The notes under the pieces: generated by a model | What the model saw: only the letters and a program-made list of their open reading frames with translations | Databases searched by the model: none | What the model was told of the DNA's origin: nothing | Assembly (NCBI GenBank): GCA_029721435.1 | Contig: CM056576.1 | Coordinates: 116,239,166 to 116,303,165 of the forward strand | Length of the DNA stretch: 64,000 nucleotides | Direction: 5' to 3' | Source: Gymnothorax reevesii | Lineage: Eukaryota > Chordata > Actinopteri > Anguilliformes > Muraenidae | Part shown: piece by piece, positions 1-11,923 of the stretch | Position numbering within the stretch: position 1 is the first letter of the stretch | Layout of the letters: every line of letters begins with the position of its first letter | Translations under genes and position numbers: made by a program

Positions 1-1080
1 TACCTTGAGATTTAATTTCAAGAGTTCTGATACAACTGGATCTCTGCCTAGTTATGCCTTTTTTTTGCTGATAAAGGATATTAGGCACCCCTCAGGTCTA
101 CCTGACAGAATTAACCTTTAAGTAGAAGGAGGTGTTTCTACGATTATGGTTTAAGGTTTAGGCCAGTTCTAGATTTGGCATTAAGAGGGGGAGTAAGTTG
201 ACAAAGACACTGTTTGAGTGTAGAAGAAAACAATAGACATGCATTAGTAGTAATATTCTGTGAATATTTCCTTTCTCAGGATACAGAGAATATTTACTCA
301 ATATTTATAAATATCAAGAATAAAAAATAAATAAATAAATAAATCAATAAAATACCCCAAAGTATCAAATAAAGGCCAAGTTTCAAAAAAGATGTTTCAC
401 AGAAAAGAAATAATCCGTTACCCAGGTATGTAAGGTGTAATATCAGTGTATGTGTGAAGGCTTATCTGTGTCCAGGGAATAGAACAAGGGTTAGTCCAGG
501 GGGTTGAGTTCAATGGGGTTGAGAATCCAGTTCAGTGTGGGCAGAACAGTTCAATCAGGATCCAAGGGGACTGACTCGCCATCCAATGGAATCCAAAGTC
601 CAGAGTACATAAAAAACCAATCTGAAAACAGCAGTTTGAGAATAATAATCAATATCTAATTTCGAATATCAAAGTTATGAGATCTCATCATGTTCCAATT
701 CTTAAATATATACAGGGGTTCAGTATAATTACTGTAACCAAATAAATATATTCAAGTAAGGGAGGTTTCTTGTAACCACAGTTAAACAATACTGTGTCAG
801 TTAGATCTGGCGCAAACTACGACGTGAGCATCATTGGTAGTGAGAGAGAGGAGGTGCCATTCTCACTCACACACACACAGCCTACTGTGTGCACACCTCA
901 AAACATTCTATTTTTAACATTTCCTAACTAGTAGTTTGTTACCATCAATGATTAAAATCATATAATTTGATTTATTCATTAATAACACTTATCTTCTCCA
1001 ATAACATGCATAAATACAATATTAATTCAATAACAATATTTGGAAAATAGTACACTAAAAGTCAATCTCCGATTGCTTTT
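1..1080. other. Intergenic, no gene seen
   Basis: A/T-rich sequence with a short TAAA-type microsatellite (near 320-355) and a small CA tract (near 870-895). No open frame with recognisable content or splice structure was found. Confidence 0.5.
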
Positions 1081-1094
1081 TAAATAGTTTGCCA

Positions 1095-1375
1095 TGCTGA
1101 AAATTCCAGCTTTGACCAGCCTAGGCTGGTCAGGCTGGTTTAAGCTGTGGTTTGGACAGTTTTAGCTGGTCAACCAGCCCTTCACCAGCTGACTCCAGCT
1201 GAAAATACCAGCTTAACCAGCTTTGACCACCTTCGTCAAGCTATAAAGACCAGCTAGACCAGCTATGACCAGCTAAGAACACAGCTCAGACCATCTTAAA
1301 CCAGCTTAGAATTCTAGCAGCTAGAATTCTAAGCTGGTTTAAGATGGTCTGCGTTGTGTTATTAGCTGGTCTAGA
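1095..1375. repeat. ACCAGC/GCTGGT-rich dispersed repeat with perfect palindrome
   Basis: Many copies of CCAGCT, ACCAGC and their complement GCTGGT occur in about 280 bp, in the manner of a degenerate short tandem or dispersed fish repeat. It contains a perfect inverted repeat, arms 1287-1317 and 1321-1351 (31 bp each) separated by CAG. Flanking AACACA and TGTGTT pair further after a short mismatch. The repeat family could not be named from sequence alone. Confidence 0.75.
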
Positions 1376-3499
1376 AACGGGCGGAACAGCTTATGAAGAA
1401 CCATGGAGGACACATCTCATACTGAGTGCTGAATGTAGTTGCTATTTAAGTAATAAAAAGCCCGAAAACCTTTGCCGTTTGGTTTTTCCCACTCCAGCCT
1501 GCTTTACCCAATTAATTTGCACTCGACTGTAGCTCCTTTTGTGTTAAAACACTATTAGCTAATTTCTTTAAAAGCGCCAATTTCACATTGCCTTTTTATT
1601 GCAGCTTGTCATAAAATAATTGATGTGTTTGTTTCCAAAATGCAATATATCCATTTTACTCATTTTAAGCAAATCAACTGTTTCCAAGTTGGCGCCTATT
1701 GCATTTTATTGAAAAACACAAAACTTTGACCAGGAAAAAAATACACCTTATTGTATAGTTTTCTAAAAATTAATTTTTGTGCCATGTGTAAGAGGCAGAG
1801 GGCTATCGTTCGATGGTGTTTTCTAAATTTTTGTAATTTTGGAACTTATTGAATTTTGGAAACTCTTCAGTTAGTCTTAAATTGCTCCCGCACCAGCTTT
1901 GCTGGAGTCAGTCGCCGTCATCAGATTAAAAACCAATTGAATTTATTCAATTTTTTTCAAAGTTTTCAAAATAGTAGAGGGTGAATTGATTTTTCAAATC
2001 TCTCTTGATGTTATTTGAATTTTCCATAATGTGCCAGGTTTTCCGTAATAGGGGCCGTAGATACTCCTCTGATCAGCAGACACTTGCTGAATACACAATT
2101 AATTGTCCAGTCAAGTGTAATACTACCCGCATGTCCCAGCAATGGTCATGGGAGTGAGCAATCGGCATTAAGCAGGATTGCAGTGTGAATTTTATAGCCA
2201 GCTACAAGAGAAAACTGAAAGCGTCTCTACCAGTGGAGATTGCTCTAAGATTGCAAAGGAAGCTCAGCTTCCCATAAAATATTTAAAAAATAAATGGTAA
2301 AATATATAGGGTAGTGTTCATATTTCATTGACTAAAATGCGTTAGAATGTGTTCAACTCTAAGACGAGTTAGTTCATAATCAGCTACTTATCGCAGGTCG
2401 CCTGACTTTTCTTCCCATACATTCCTGTAGCTTCACAGTGAATTAAACCTGTTGTAGCTCAGTGTCTGTGGGCTTGTATGATACAGGTTTTTTTTCACTG
2501 CAGAGAAACTGGACGGTCATTGGAAAAATGCTACAATTTTGTCCCTCCCACGGACACTTAGTGTCTCGGGAGTCGACGTCGGGTGATCAGCTCGCATTAG
2601 CTGACCTTGCACGCAATGACTCCTGCGCGCACTTGATTTTATAGCTTGGCACCCAAATGTGAAGATCAACGACAACAGTAACTTTCGACTCACCTCCACT
2701 CTCTTTTAGCCATTTTGCCGCGTTTAGATGCTCCACAGTAAACTCTAATCTCGTCTACCCATTTTTGAGGCCGTACAATGGTTAACATCTGGGAAATAAT
2801 CCTTCAGTCACCTACTGCAGCCGGTATCTGCGGTCACGCTGGCCTCATGGAGTTCCTGAGCTCACCAGTGTGCCTTTATTTTTAAGAACAATCTAATTGG
2901 TTGATTTAACCACTCTTATTTAGTCTATTTCTCAAATGGGTTTGTTTAGATTTTTCTTCCGAAGGATGGTTTGTTTCATGGGCAGTAACAATTCTTTGGA
3001 CTTCCTATGGATATTTAACTGCAACAGATTCCGAATGCAAATGCTGAGCTTGAAATCAACTTAAAATTTATCATCACAATTGTTTGACCCAATTGAAAAT
3101 ACGTAAATATGTGGGGTCTGAGAAACAGAAAATACATGAATGAAGACCCTGGAAGTTTGAGCTGATGAATACTTACTTTAAGGAAGAATGGGGGGAAAAT
3201 CTGTCTTGACAAATCAATCTTTTTTTTTCTTACCAGCTTTGTATTGTAAAAATATAGTTTCCCTAATAGCGAGTTTCTAGTCCTGTTTAGTTTATGCTCA
3301 TTTGTCAAGAGTTTGAATGTTGCCCAGCCCGTACATTTGTCACAAGTAAAAGATTCAATAATTTCTAAATAAATATTTTGACTTTACTGCATCATTTCTT
3401 AAAGGGGTAAGTGTAACAGAAGAGGGATGTATCACAATTAGGGGGAAAAGGTCTGTGTTGGAGACTTAAAATACACGTCCATTATCGATGCAGCTTCAT
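1376..3499. other. Intergenic, no gene seen
   Basis: A/T-rich DNA with only short chance open frames of 60-97 codons on both strands and no known domain. A slightly GC-richer patch around 2510-2640 shows nothing identifiable. Confidence 0.45.
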
Positions 3500-3790
3500 A
3501 TACACTTAGGTTGCAGGGGAAGCTGGAGCCTATCCCAGCTGACTATGGGCGGAAGGCAGGAACACACCCTGGACAGCTCACCAATCCATCACAGCGATCA
3601 CACACCGTTCACACACCGTTCACTCTCTTACTCAAACCAACTGCCAATTTAGAGACATGCCTGCTTTCGGACTATCTGAGAAAACCGGAGGGAACCCACA
3701 GGAGCGTAGGGAGAACATTCAAACTTCAAACAGAAAGGCCCAAGGCCAGATTCGAAACCCACAACCTTCTTGCTGCAAGGTGGCAGTGCT
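3500..3790 (+). repeat. Dispersed repeat (common fish type), copy a
   Basis: The phrases GCTGGAGCCTATCCCAGCTG, CACCCTGGACAG, AATTTAGAGACATGC and GGCAGTGCTA occur in the order seen in a very common fish interspersed repeat, probably the 3' part of a non-LTR retroelement. Related copies occur at 9040-9185 and 44715-44960 (opposite strand) and at 38930-39110 (same strand). Family name not assigned. Confidence 0.6.
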
Positions 3791-4138
3791 AGGCAATGAT
3801 GTAGAATTCATAAGTTAACACAATTCGTTCTCTCCCTCTCTAGATTCTGAGATGATTGAATTTGGCAAGACTTGCTCAATACAAACGTCCTGCAGTCATT
3901 TTTACTGGCAGTGCGTCACGACCGCACCCTCATGAGCTTCTTGTGTGTATTAGGGAGTGTTTTCCTTTAGTTTTCAGTAAAATAATTATATTGCTTGAGT
4001 GCAAAATTTTTTTTCCTGTTTTTGGTGTTCTTTGACTTTTCTCTTGCTCTGCACTGCTGTTCCTTGTTCCAGGTTGATTCCAGGCACCACATGTCTTGCA
4101 GCTCAGATGACTGTGAACTGCAATTACCATCCAATGTA

Positions 4139-5631
4139 CAACCCCAATGCAGAAATAGTGGGGACAAATTGTAAATTGTTGATAAAATCAAAATGCAATG
4201 ACTTTCAGATTACATGAGATAATATGTTTTTTTTCCAGTAGAACATAGATAACATTTCAAATGTTGAAATTGAGACATTTTACATTTTTATCCACAAAAT
4301 GAGCTTATTTCAAATTTTCTGGCTGCAACAGGTCTCAAAAAAGTTGGGAGCCAGGCAAAAAAGGGCTGAAAAAGCAACTAATATAAAAGAGAATCAGCTG
4401 AAACAACATTTAGCAAGTAAATAAGTTAACTGGCATCAAGCGTGTAACATGATTGGCTATAAAAGGGATGTCTTAGAGAGGCTGAGTCTCTCAGAAGTAA
4501 AGATTGCTAGAGGCTGTCCAACCTGTGAAGGCTTGCGTAAAAAAAATGTGGAATACTTTCAAAACAATGTTCCTCAACATCAAATCGCAAAGACTGTGAA
4601 GGTCTCATCATCGACAGTGCATAACATCATGAAAAGATTCAAAGAAACTGGAAAAATCTCTGTGCGTAAGGGACAAGGCCGAAGACCTTCACTGGATGGC
4701 CGTGATCTTCGAGCCCTCAGATGCCACTGTCTCACTCACCAGCATGATTCTGTCATTGACATTACTAAATGGGCCCAGGAATACTTCAAGAAACTACTGT
4801 CTGTAAACACAGTCTGCCGTGCTGTCCACAGATGCCACCTAAAACTCTATCATGCAAAAAGGAAGCCATTGTTGAGCATGATCCAGAAGCGCCGCCATGT
4901 TCTGCCGGCCAAGGCTCATTTAAAATTGTCTGTAGCAAAGTGGCAAAGTGTCCTGTGGTCAGATGAGTCCAAATTTGACATTCTTGTTGGAAATCATGGG
5001 CGTTGTGACCTCCGGGCTAAAGAGGAGAAAGACCACCCTTCCTGTTATCAGCGTTCAGTTCAAAATCCAGCACCTATGATGGTATGGGGATGCATTAGTG
5101 CATATGGTGTGGGACACTTGCATGTTTTAAAAAGCACCATGAGGTGAAAGGAATATAAAGGTTTTGGAGCAGCATATGCTCCCCTACAGACGACATCTAT
5201 TCCAGGGAAGGCCTCGTGTTTTTCAGCAGGACAACCCAAAACCACATACTGCAGCTATTGCAGCATGACATCGTAGTAGAAGAGTCCATGTGCTGAACTG
5301 GCCTGCCTGCAGTCCTGATCTTTCACAAATTGAGAACGGTGAACACTTGTCTCCTCAATGCCCAGACGCCTTCACTCTGTGTTAAAAAGAAGAAGGGATG
5401 CTACACCATGGTAAATAGGCCCCTGTCCCACCTTTTTTAAGACCTGTAGCAGCCATTGAATTTGAATTGTGCTCATTTTGTGGATAAAATTGTTAAATTT
5501 CTCAGTTTTAACATTGGCTATGTTATCTCTGTTCTATTATGAATAAAATACTTGCTGGTGTGATTTGAAAGTCATTGCGTTTAGATTTTATTCACAATTT
5601 ACACTTAGTCCCAACTATTGTATTGGGGTTG
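4139..5631 (+). mobile_element. Tc1-like transposon, decayed (TA target site)
   Basis: The element is about 1.49 kb and bounded by TA (4137-4138 and 5632-5633). The left end CAACCCCAATGCAGAAATAG matches the inverted right end CAACCCCAATACAATAGTTG, with similarity continuing for about 70 bp. A second internal pair, CAGGTCTCAAAAAAGTTGGG near 4330 and its inverted relative near 5425-5450, gives an IR/DR layout. The transposase is on the plus strand and broken. Confidence 0.8.
4449..5350 (+). pseudogene. Tc1-like transposase pseudogene
   Basis: An open stretch of 232 codons (4449-5147) has an HTH region ([20 protein letters not shown]), a basic GRRPS linker as in Tc1 transposases, and the first catalytic Asp in LWSDESKFD. 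After the stop near 5145, homology resumes in another frame with the second catalytic block (FQQDNPKPH, near 5219-5245) and a degraded SPDLSQIEN region (5310-5340). The gene is interrupted by a frameshift and stops and is almost certainly non-functional. Confidence 0.8.
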
Positions 5632-5690
5632 TATGAATGTGCAGAAACACATATACCCCTCTGTCAATAATGTTTACTGAGAGTTAATTA

Positions 5691-7298
5691 CAGCATCCTC
5701 AATTATTATTGGCACCCCTGGTTAAGATGTGTTCTTTAGCTTCTAATAAATTCAGTTTCTTTCTAAATAATGTAGGACCACAATATAAAAAAGAGGAAAA
5801 TCCAACCTTTAATTCAAGTGCATTTATTCAGTGGGGAAAAAATCCCACATTAAGAAATAATTCTTTTACATCAAATCATGTCTGTCACAATTATTAGCAC
5901 CCCTGAAGTTAATGCTTGGTACAACTGCCTTTTGCCAACAAAACAGCACCTAATCTTCCCCTGTCATTTTTCACAAGATGGGAGCATACAGACAGAGGGA
6001 TCTTTGACCATTCCTCTTTGCACAATCTCTCTAAATCATCCAGCAACCTGAGTCCTCTCCTCTGCACTCTCCTCTTCAGCTCACTCCACAGGTTTTCAAT
6101 GGGGTTGAGGTCTGAGGACTCAGATGGCCGTGGGAGGAGCTTGATTCTGTGTCTGGTGAACCATTTCTGTGTAGATTTGGCCACATGTTTAGGGTCATTA
6201 TCTTGCTGAAAGACCCAGTGATGACCCTTCTTCAGCTTTCGGGCAGAGGCCACCAGATTTTGATTTAAAATATCCTGGTATTTGAAAGCGTTCATGATGT
6301 CATGCAGCCTAAAAAGGTTCCCAGGGCCTCTGGAAGAGAAACAGGCCCACAGGATCACCGATCCTCAACCATATTTCACTGTGGGCATGAGGTGCTTTTC
6401 TGCATACTCATCTTCTGTGTTCCACCAGACCCACTTGGAGTGTTTGTTGCCAAAAAGCTCTATCTTGGTCTCATCTGACCAAAGCACACGGTCCCAGTTG
6501 AAGTCTCAGTACCGCTTAGCGAACTCCAGACGTTTGCGTTTATGATTGTGAGTGAGAAAAGGTTTTTTCTGTGCATGCCTCCCAAACAGCTTGTTGGCAT
6601 GTAGATGGCGCCTGATGGTTGTTTTGGAGACTTTGTGACTCCAAGATGCTACCATTTGTTGCAATTTTTTAACAGTGAGCTTTGGAGAACTTTTTATTTC
6701 TCTTACCATCCTCCTCACTGTGCGTGGTGGCAAAATAACCTTGCGTCCTCGTCCAGACTTGTTCACCACTGTTCCAGTTGTTTTAAACTTCTTAATGATG
6801 ACAGTAGATATAGGCAGGTGCAGGCGAGTGGCTATTTTATTGTAGCCAATGCCTGACTTGTGAAGGTCGACACACATCTGCCTTACTTGAATGGTGTGTT
6901 CCTTTCCATGTTGAAGAGTGGATAAGAGAAATGGCCTCTGTGTCACGTCATATTTATACCTCAGGGAAACAGGAAGTGATGATTTGCTAATTAAATGTTC
7001 CTAGATTGAATGTTCCTAGATTCAACTTTGTAAACTACTGTAGAAATGACAGAAATACTTCAATTACATTTATTTCCCAGGAATTTTTAGGGGTGCCAAT
7101 AATTGTGGAACAGGTTATTTTAAGAAAAATAATTATTTGTTAGTCAGGGATTTTTTTCCCTTAAAAATCACTTGAGTTGAAGGTTACATTTTTCTACAAT
7201 TTTAATTGTGAGAGTATGTTTCTGCAATAAAAATTGAATTCATTTTAAGACTTTTAACACATCTTAACCAGGGGTGCCAATAATTATTGAGGGCGCTG
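5691..7298 (-). mobile_element. Tc1-like transposon, nearly full length
   Basis: This 1,608-bp element is flanked by TA (5689-5690 and 7299-7300). The terminal inverted repeats begin CAGCATCCTCAATTATTATT (left) and CAGCGCCCTCAATAATTATT (right, inverted), then share GGCACCCCTGGTTAAGATGT. Inner copies of the GGGGTGCCAATAATT motif near 5888 and 7090 give the IR/DR arrangement of Sleeping Beauty-type elements. It lies 59 bp from the preceding element in opposite orientation. Confidence 0.88.
5909..6946 (-). pseudogene. Tc1-like transposase with two in-frame stops
   Basis: The frame spans 346 codons without a frameshift. It has two TGA codons, one after FAKRY (about 6503-6505) and one in KYG-stop-GSVILW (about 6359-6361). 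The N-terminal part has the HTH (YNKIATRLHLPISTVIIKKF) and the GRGRK hook. The C-terminal part has FQQDNDPKH and NPIENLWSELK, so the DD34E residues are still recognisable. Only two nonsense changes suggest a fairly recent loss of function. Confidence 0.88.
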
Positions 7299-7300
7299 TA

Positions 7301-9039
7301 GGTAATTCTGAGGTTACCTTCAAAATATGAAGATAGACGTTTGTGACCGAGGCCTGGACATGAAATACATGGCTACATAAAGGAGACCAAGTGTTACATA
7401 TATTCCTAGTTAAGTCTGAGAGGGTTTAGTATGGAGAACACCATTTTGAAGAAAAGGCAGACAGGCCAAGTTAATTCTCAGGCAAAGAATTGTCAATCTT
7501 GCATGGTCGCTGGATGTCCTGCTTGCTAGTTTGCCAGTCTATGTCTCCTGGATTTGCTCTCCTGTTCAGCCTGCCTGCCTTTCCTGTTCCTGAGTAGTTT
7601 TCGTCTGCCTCTGGCCATCCAGTTTAGTGTCCTGTGGTCATTACCTGCTGTCCTTACCACAGACCTTCAGAAGAGTTTTTCTATCTAATCTTGGTCTCCG
7701 CATCTGCATTTGGGTTCTTCGGTAGCTTTCAACAGCAGACATGAGCTCTGGGCAGGGCACTTCCATTCCCTCCTACTCATAGTTACTCACTGCTATTACC
7801 TGAGTTAAATGGAAAATGGAAAACTTCAGCCACCCTGTGTAGGGCCTAGAAGAGAATTATGAAGTGAATCTATTATAATTTGACCCCTGACTTTAATCTA
7901 CTGTTCTTGCACCGTTGCTAGTGCAAGCTATCTACCGGTCTCTTGGTAAAATCAAAGCAACCGAAAACACCGCTTTTCCATGTTTTCAAATTCATTAATG
8001 TTAACACATCTGGATCAAAAAAATCTCGACATTGGTTCTTGAGTATTTCTGAACATCATGAGAATTCAATGAACATCATCTCTACCAAAAATTCCAGATA
8101 AGATCGGCATTTCTGTTTCCACATTCGCCAGGGATTCCATTTAATTTGTAACTGGCCCGATTTGGCAGTTTTATTGCTTACGCCATAAGCCAGACCCAGG
8201 GGCCAGACGCGTGGCAGTGTATCTCCGTGTGTTCTAGTCAAACCAGACAAAACACAGTGAAAAAATATGTCCATAGGCAATGAGTAAGAGCAAGGTAGAG
8301 AAAGACGGTGCCTGAGGGCAGTGAGATCAGCGCTTTTTTTCCCCAGTAAACCTGTAATCACGGCCACACCTACAGTGTGCAAACAGGCCAGAGCAGTGCA
8401 TTGCGATGAGACTGCAGGGTGCGGCCGGGCAGGGGAGCCGTGCCACAGGGAACACAAATGCATACGTACACACATGCACACGCAGACGCACACACACCCA
8501 ACATGCCCCTCCCCGGGCAGGTCTCACCCTGCCTCTGCATCAAGGCTTCAGCATTCCATTTCACACTGACAGCATTTCTCTCAAATTCAACATATTCTCC
8601 AGAAGCAAAGGATTACCTCACTTCCACACCTGGGCATGCGTGCAGACTTGAGACTCGAGTATGGCACAAACTACCCAGGCAGCCGAGCTCGTGGCCATCG
8701 GCTCATTGAAGGACGTTGATGACTTGGTTCCTCTATCGTCTCACTGAAGCCTTTAGCTAAGGCCCAAACATATCTGCACATATTGAGCCACCAACACAGG
8801 CATCAAACAAAGCTCCTACTAAACACAGAATGTCGAAATTCAGGAAGTAGATTAGAATTGTGGGGGAAAAAAAAAAAAAAAACAATACAGCTGTTCAGAA
8901 TTAAAATTATGGTCATTATTTGAAGGAGGGGCAGCACTGTGGCCAGCCATCGAGATTACATCTTTGTAATCAGCCTCGGCCCTACTATGAGGCTTTTGTC
9001 TACATTCCATATGTTCACCGAAGCTCTCTTCCGCTTCTC
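7301..9039. other. Intergenic, no gene seen
   Basis: No recognisable gene. Contents include a short CA-rich microsatellite (near 8461-8500) and an A-run near 8867-8882. Open frames here (up to 145 codons) are made of the CA-repeat translation and lack known domains. Confidence 0.45.
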
Positions 9040-9185
9040 CAGTTTCCTTCCTCAGTTGAAAGACATGCATGATAGGCTAATTGAAGACTGTAAATTGCCC
9101 GTAGGTGAGAGTGTGAGTGCGCGCACTGTGACGGATTAGCAAACTGTGAAGGGCGTATACCAGTCTCTCGCCCACAGGATGCAGA
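9040..9185 (-). repeat. Dispersed repeat, copy b
   Basis: AAAGACATGCATGATAGGCT, TAAATTGCCCGTAGGTGAGA and CTCTCGCCC follow the inverted order of the repeat at 3500-3790. The copy is partial and diverged. Confidence 0.55.
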
Positions 9186-9319
9186 GACGTCAGCTCCACT
9201 ACTGAGACAAGAGCTCATGGGAGAATTTAGTCTCGGAGGCTTTCTGCCAGAAAGCTTTTTGAGGACATAGTTAACATTGTGAAAGGATCCATTTTTACCT
9301 AAGTGGTGAGCTTTTCGAA

Positions 9320-9475
9320 AACCTAAAATAATCATTTTGGTGCCCAAACCAAAAGACGTTTTGTTTCCGAAACCAGAACAAGAAGTTTTGTTGACTACAA
9401 CTTAAGTAGTACAAAATAGTTTCGTTGCCTACACCTAACCATAAGTTCTGTTGCCTAAAGTTAACCTGCGACTGA
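9320..9475. repeat. Degenerate tandem repeat, about 35-45 bp unit
   Basis: Phrases of the type GTTTTGTTGCCTA/ACAACC recur three to four times (GACGTTTTGTTTCC, AGTTTTGTTGACTAC, AGTTTCGTTGCCTACAC, AGTTCTGTTGCCTAAAG). The unit is short and imperfect. Confidence 0.45.
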
Positions 9476-10649
9476 GATCTGAAAAATACAGATAAAACTG
9501 ATAATGTCAACTTGAGTAATTAACCCATACATGCTTTCACATGGGATTCAATCAAGCTTTGTTGGTTTGAATGAGAGTCCTGTGCTTAACCCATTGATCC
9601 ACCACAACGCACTTGCTGTGTAGACTGTGCGGCTATTTACGCATCACCACCTGACTTCTTGACAGAAAGCCTTCAGGCCTAACTTGTCCCAACAGCAAAA
9701 CGTGACGATGAGCCATAGTCCGCAGGATAGACCACTGTAGTCAGGAGCGTAGTACCCCGCCAAGGGACATTCTGTAAAGTCATATGACCATTCAACCAAA
9801 TGAGAAACATGGATCACATCACATAAATAAAAATTTCTATTTTAAGCTATTGCTTTGGTGACTGCTCAACCAGCCTCCATATTTATGCTTCGATTTCACG
9901 ACCAGAAATTGTGAGGAACAAAGCGAAGGCCTGTACCAGAAATAAAAAAATATGACGGCGACATAAATTTTTCAATATTTCCAGACTTCGATGCGGTCGA
10001 CAGTTTATGGGAACAAGAGGCTCATTCAGCATCTTTCCTGTAAACTGAAAGGCATGACGGCACAATGGAAGGCTGTGTTTTCCCTCACCGACAGGAACAC
10101 ATTACAGCCAGCTCAAACCCAGTGTCCGCTCATCTCCGCTGAGAAAGTGCATCCTTATGCCTCCAAATGCCTTTTCTTTGATACTCCTAGAACACAACAC
10201 TACGCTGCACTGCTACTTGATAGCCTTTGGTGTATAAATGGAGTATTAATCATAACCTATGTGACTAGCGACATCTCGTCTTAATTCCCGACAAACCAAA
10301 AAAGGTTTTTTTTTTTTTCAAAGGGATAACAGAATATGTTCTGATCAACAAATGAGCAATGCTGCATCATTGAAACTGACCATAGCAAGCATCATGCATG
10401 GCAAACGAACAATAAGCAAGGCCTGACATGATTTTTTTTTTTTTTAAAAGTAGTTACAGCATAAACTGCGGCCACTGCTTGAGAACCTTCATTTTACTTT
10501 AGTGGATGGGTGCTAAATACTGAAAATAATTGAAATGGAGCCAATTCAACATGAAATGACCAACATGAGCGTCAAAGAGCAAGTGAGCCATCGATACAGA
10601 CGCTGTGATGATACAGGAGGTGCATCATGTGCAAATTATTCACACAGAG
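9476..10649. other. Region downstream of lamc1, no gene seen
   Basis: Unique-looking A/T-rich DNA beyond the inferred lamc1 poly(A) site, with T-runs near 10306 and 10431. If lamc1 uses a more distal poly(A) site, part of this would be 3' UTR. Confidence 0.4.
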
Positions 10650-10659
10650 CCCAATAACA

Positions 10660-10673
10660 TTTAATATTTTAAT
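10660..10673 (-). terminator. Candidate lamc1 polyadenylation signals (ATTAAA twice)
   Basis: On the minus strand two ATTAAA hexamers lie at 10668-10673 and 10660-10665. CTCTGTGTG follows about 15 bases downstream, as expected of a GU-rich downstream element. Cleavage near 10650 is inferred. Confidence 0.4.
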
Positions 10674-11915
10674 GGTACAATTAGATTTACAGGCAATAAG
10701 TATTAAACATGAGTTTATCAGGCCTTTATAATGACAATGTGATCTGGTAAAACGTGTTCAGATTAAAATAGCAGTGCCCTCTATAGAAATTATATTCACA
10801 AGTCTGTGCAACACACATGTATTGAGGAAGATTACACACACTTGAGACTTTATAAATAAGAAATACTGTTTTATACATAGGAAATGTATGTGTTGCACAG
10901 AAGGTATCAGAGGAGAAGGGTTGTGCAAGCTGGCCTCCCGCTCAAAGTCACCTGTATTACATCCATGACATTGACTCTTCTCCGAATAGCACAGGAATCT
11001 AGTGTTTTCTGCGGGGGTGAGACTAAAGGCATAAGGCTATGGCCACAGACCAGTCCACATTTTACACAGCTCAAGAGTATCGGCTAAAGCAAAGCTACAC
11101 GCGTCCTCTGTGCACAAGCAACAAGGTAGAAAGACCAACACATGCACAAACTGCCATTGTCACATTGTACAATTTTCCTTCCAAACGTAACATTTGTATT
11201 ACGATACAGTATAAAGGCTGAAAAAAAGTTCTTTTTTTTGTGCTTGTGTGTACAGGTGTATGTATATATTATATATACATCCATACAAGGTGTGTGCATT
11301 TGTCAAATTACTAATGAAGAAGGCACTGCGTGTGGAACATAGATTAGGTCTCCTTGACAGGAGCAGTATATTAAAATTATATGAAATGTGTGGAAAGAAT
11401 ATGTCCAAGTATAAAGGCGCAGAATACTGTTAAAAAGTGTTAAAATGGCTGCTCATACTGATGGTTGTTTTATACGCGGTAAAATGAAATGCCTGGCTTT
11501 TCACATGTGGCTTTAAATGTGAATGTACTTTTACACTGGCCTCCTCTGAAATGGCAGGGGGAGCTGATCTCATTAAGAAAAGTACATTTGCAGTTCATCT
11601 GTAATCCCTCACTGGAAATAAAACATACGGCAGAACTACGCAGCAACACAGAGCCATGTATACAAGCAAGCAGGTAATACCACAGAAATAGTCTATATAT
11701 TTATATATTATGTGGAGGTTTCTGTTGCTTTTTTTTTGTGACAGGAACTATTAGAGGAGGCTGGTGGGTTTTTTAATTTCCTAATCATATTTTTTTTTTA
11801 TGATTTCATTCAGTCCTGAATCACTTAAGCATATTTACATTTACATGACAATAACATTTCCTCACTCTATATCATAAAAAAAACATTCACACAAAAATAT
11901 AACATTTGACATAAT

Positions 11916-11923
11916 TAGCACCA
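11916..11923 (-). promoter_or_regulatory. miR-29 seed match (8mer) in lamc1 3' UTR
   Basis: The minus strand reads TGGTGCTA, a full 8-base match to the miR-29 family seed. Mammalian LAMC1 is an established miR-29 target, so conservation of function is plausible. I saw only this one copy in the 3' UTR. Confidence 0.5.

Noticed and set aside
8056..8569. Overlapping frames of 64-145 codons around a CA tract
   Set aside because: Composition is dominated by the CA/TG microsatellite, with no domain and no conservation evidence.
1..10650. A neighbouring gene such as lamc2 downstream of lamc1
   Set aside because: No laminin-like or other conserved peptide was found; the only coding-type sequences are transposases.
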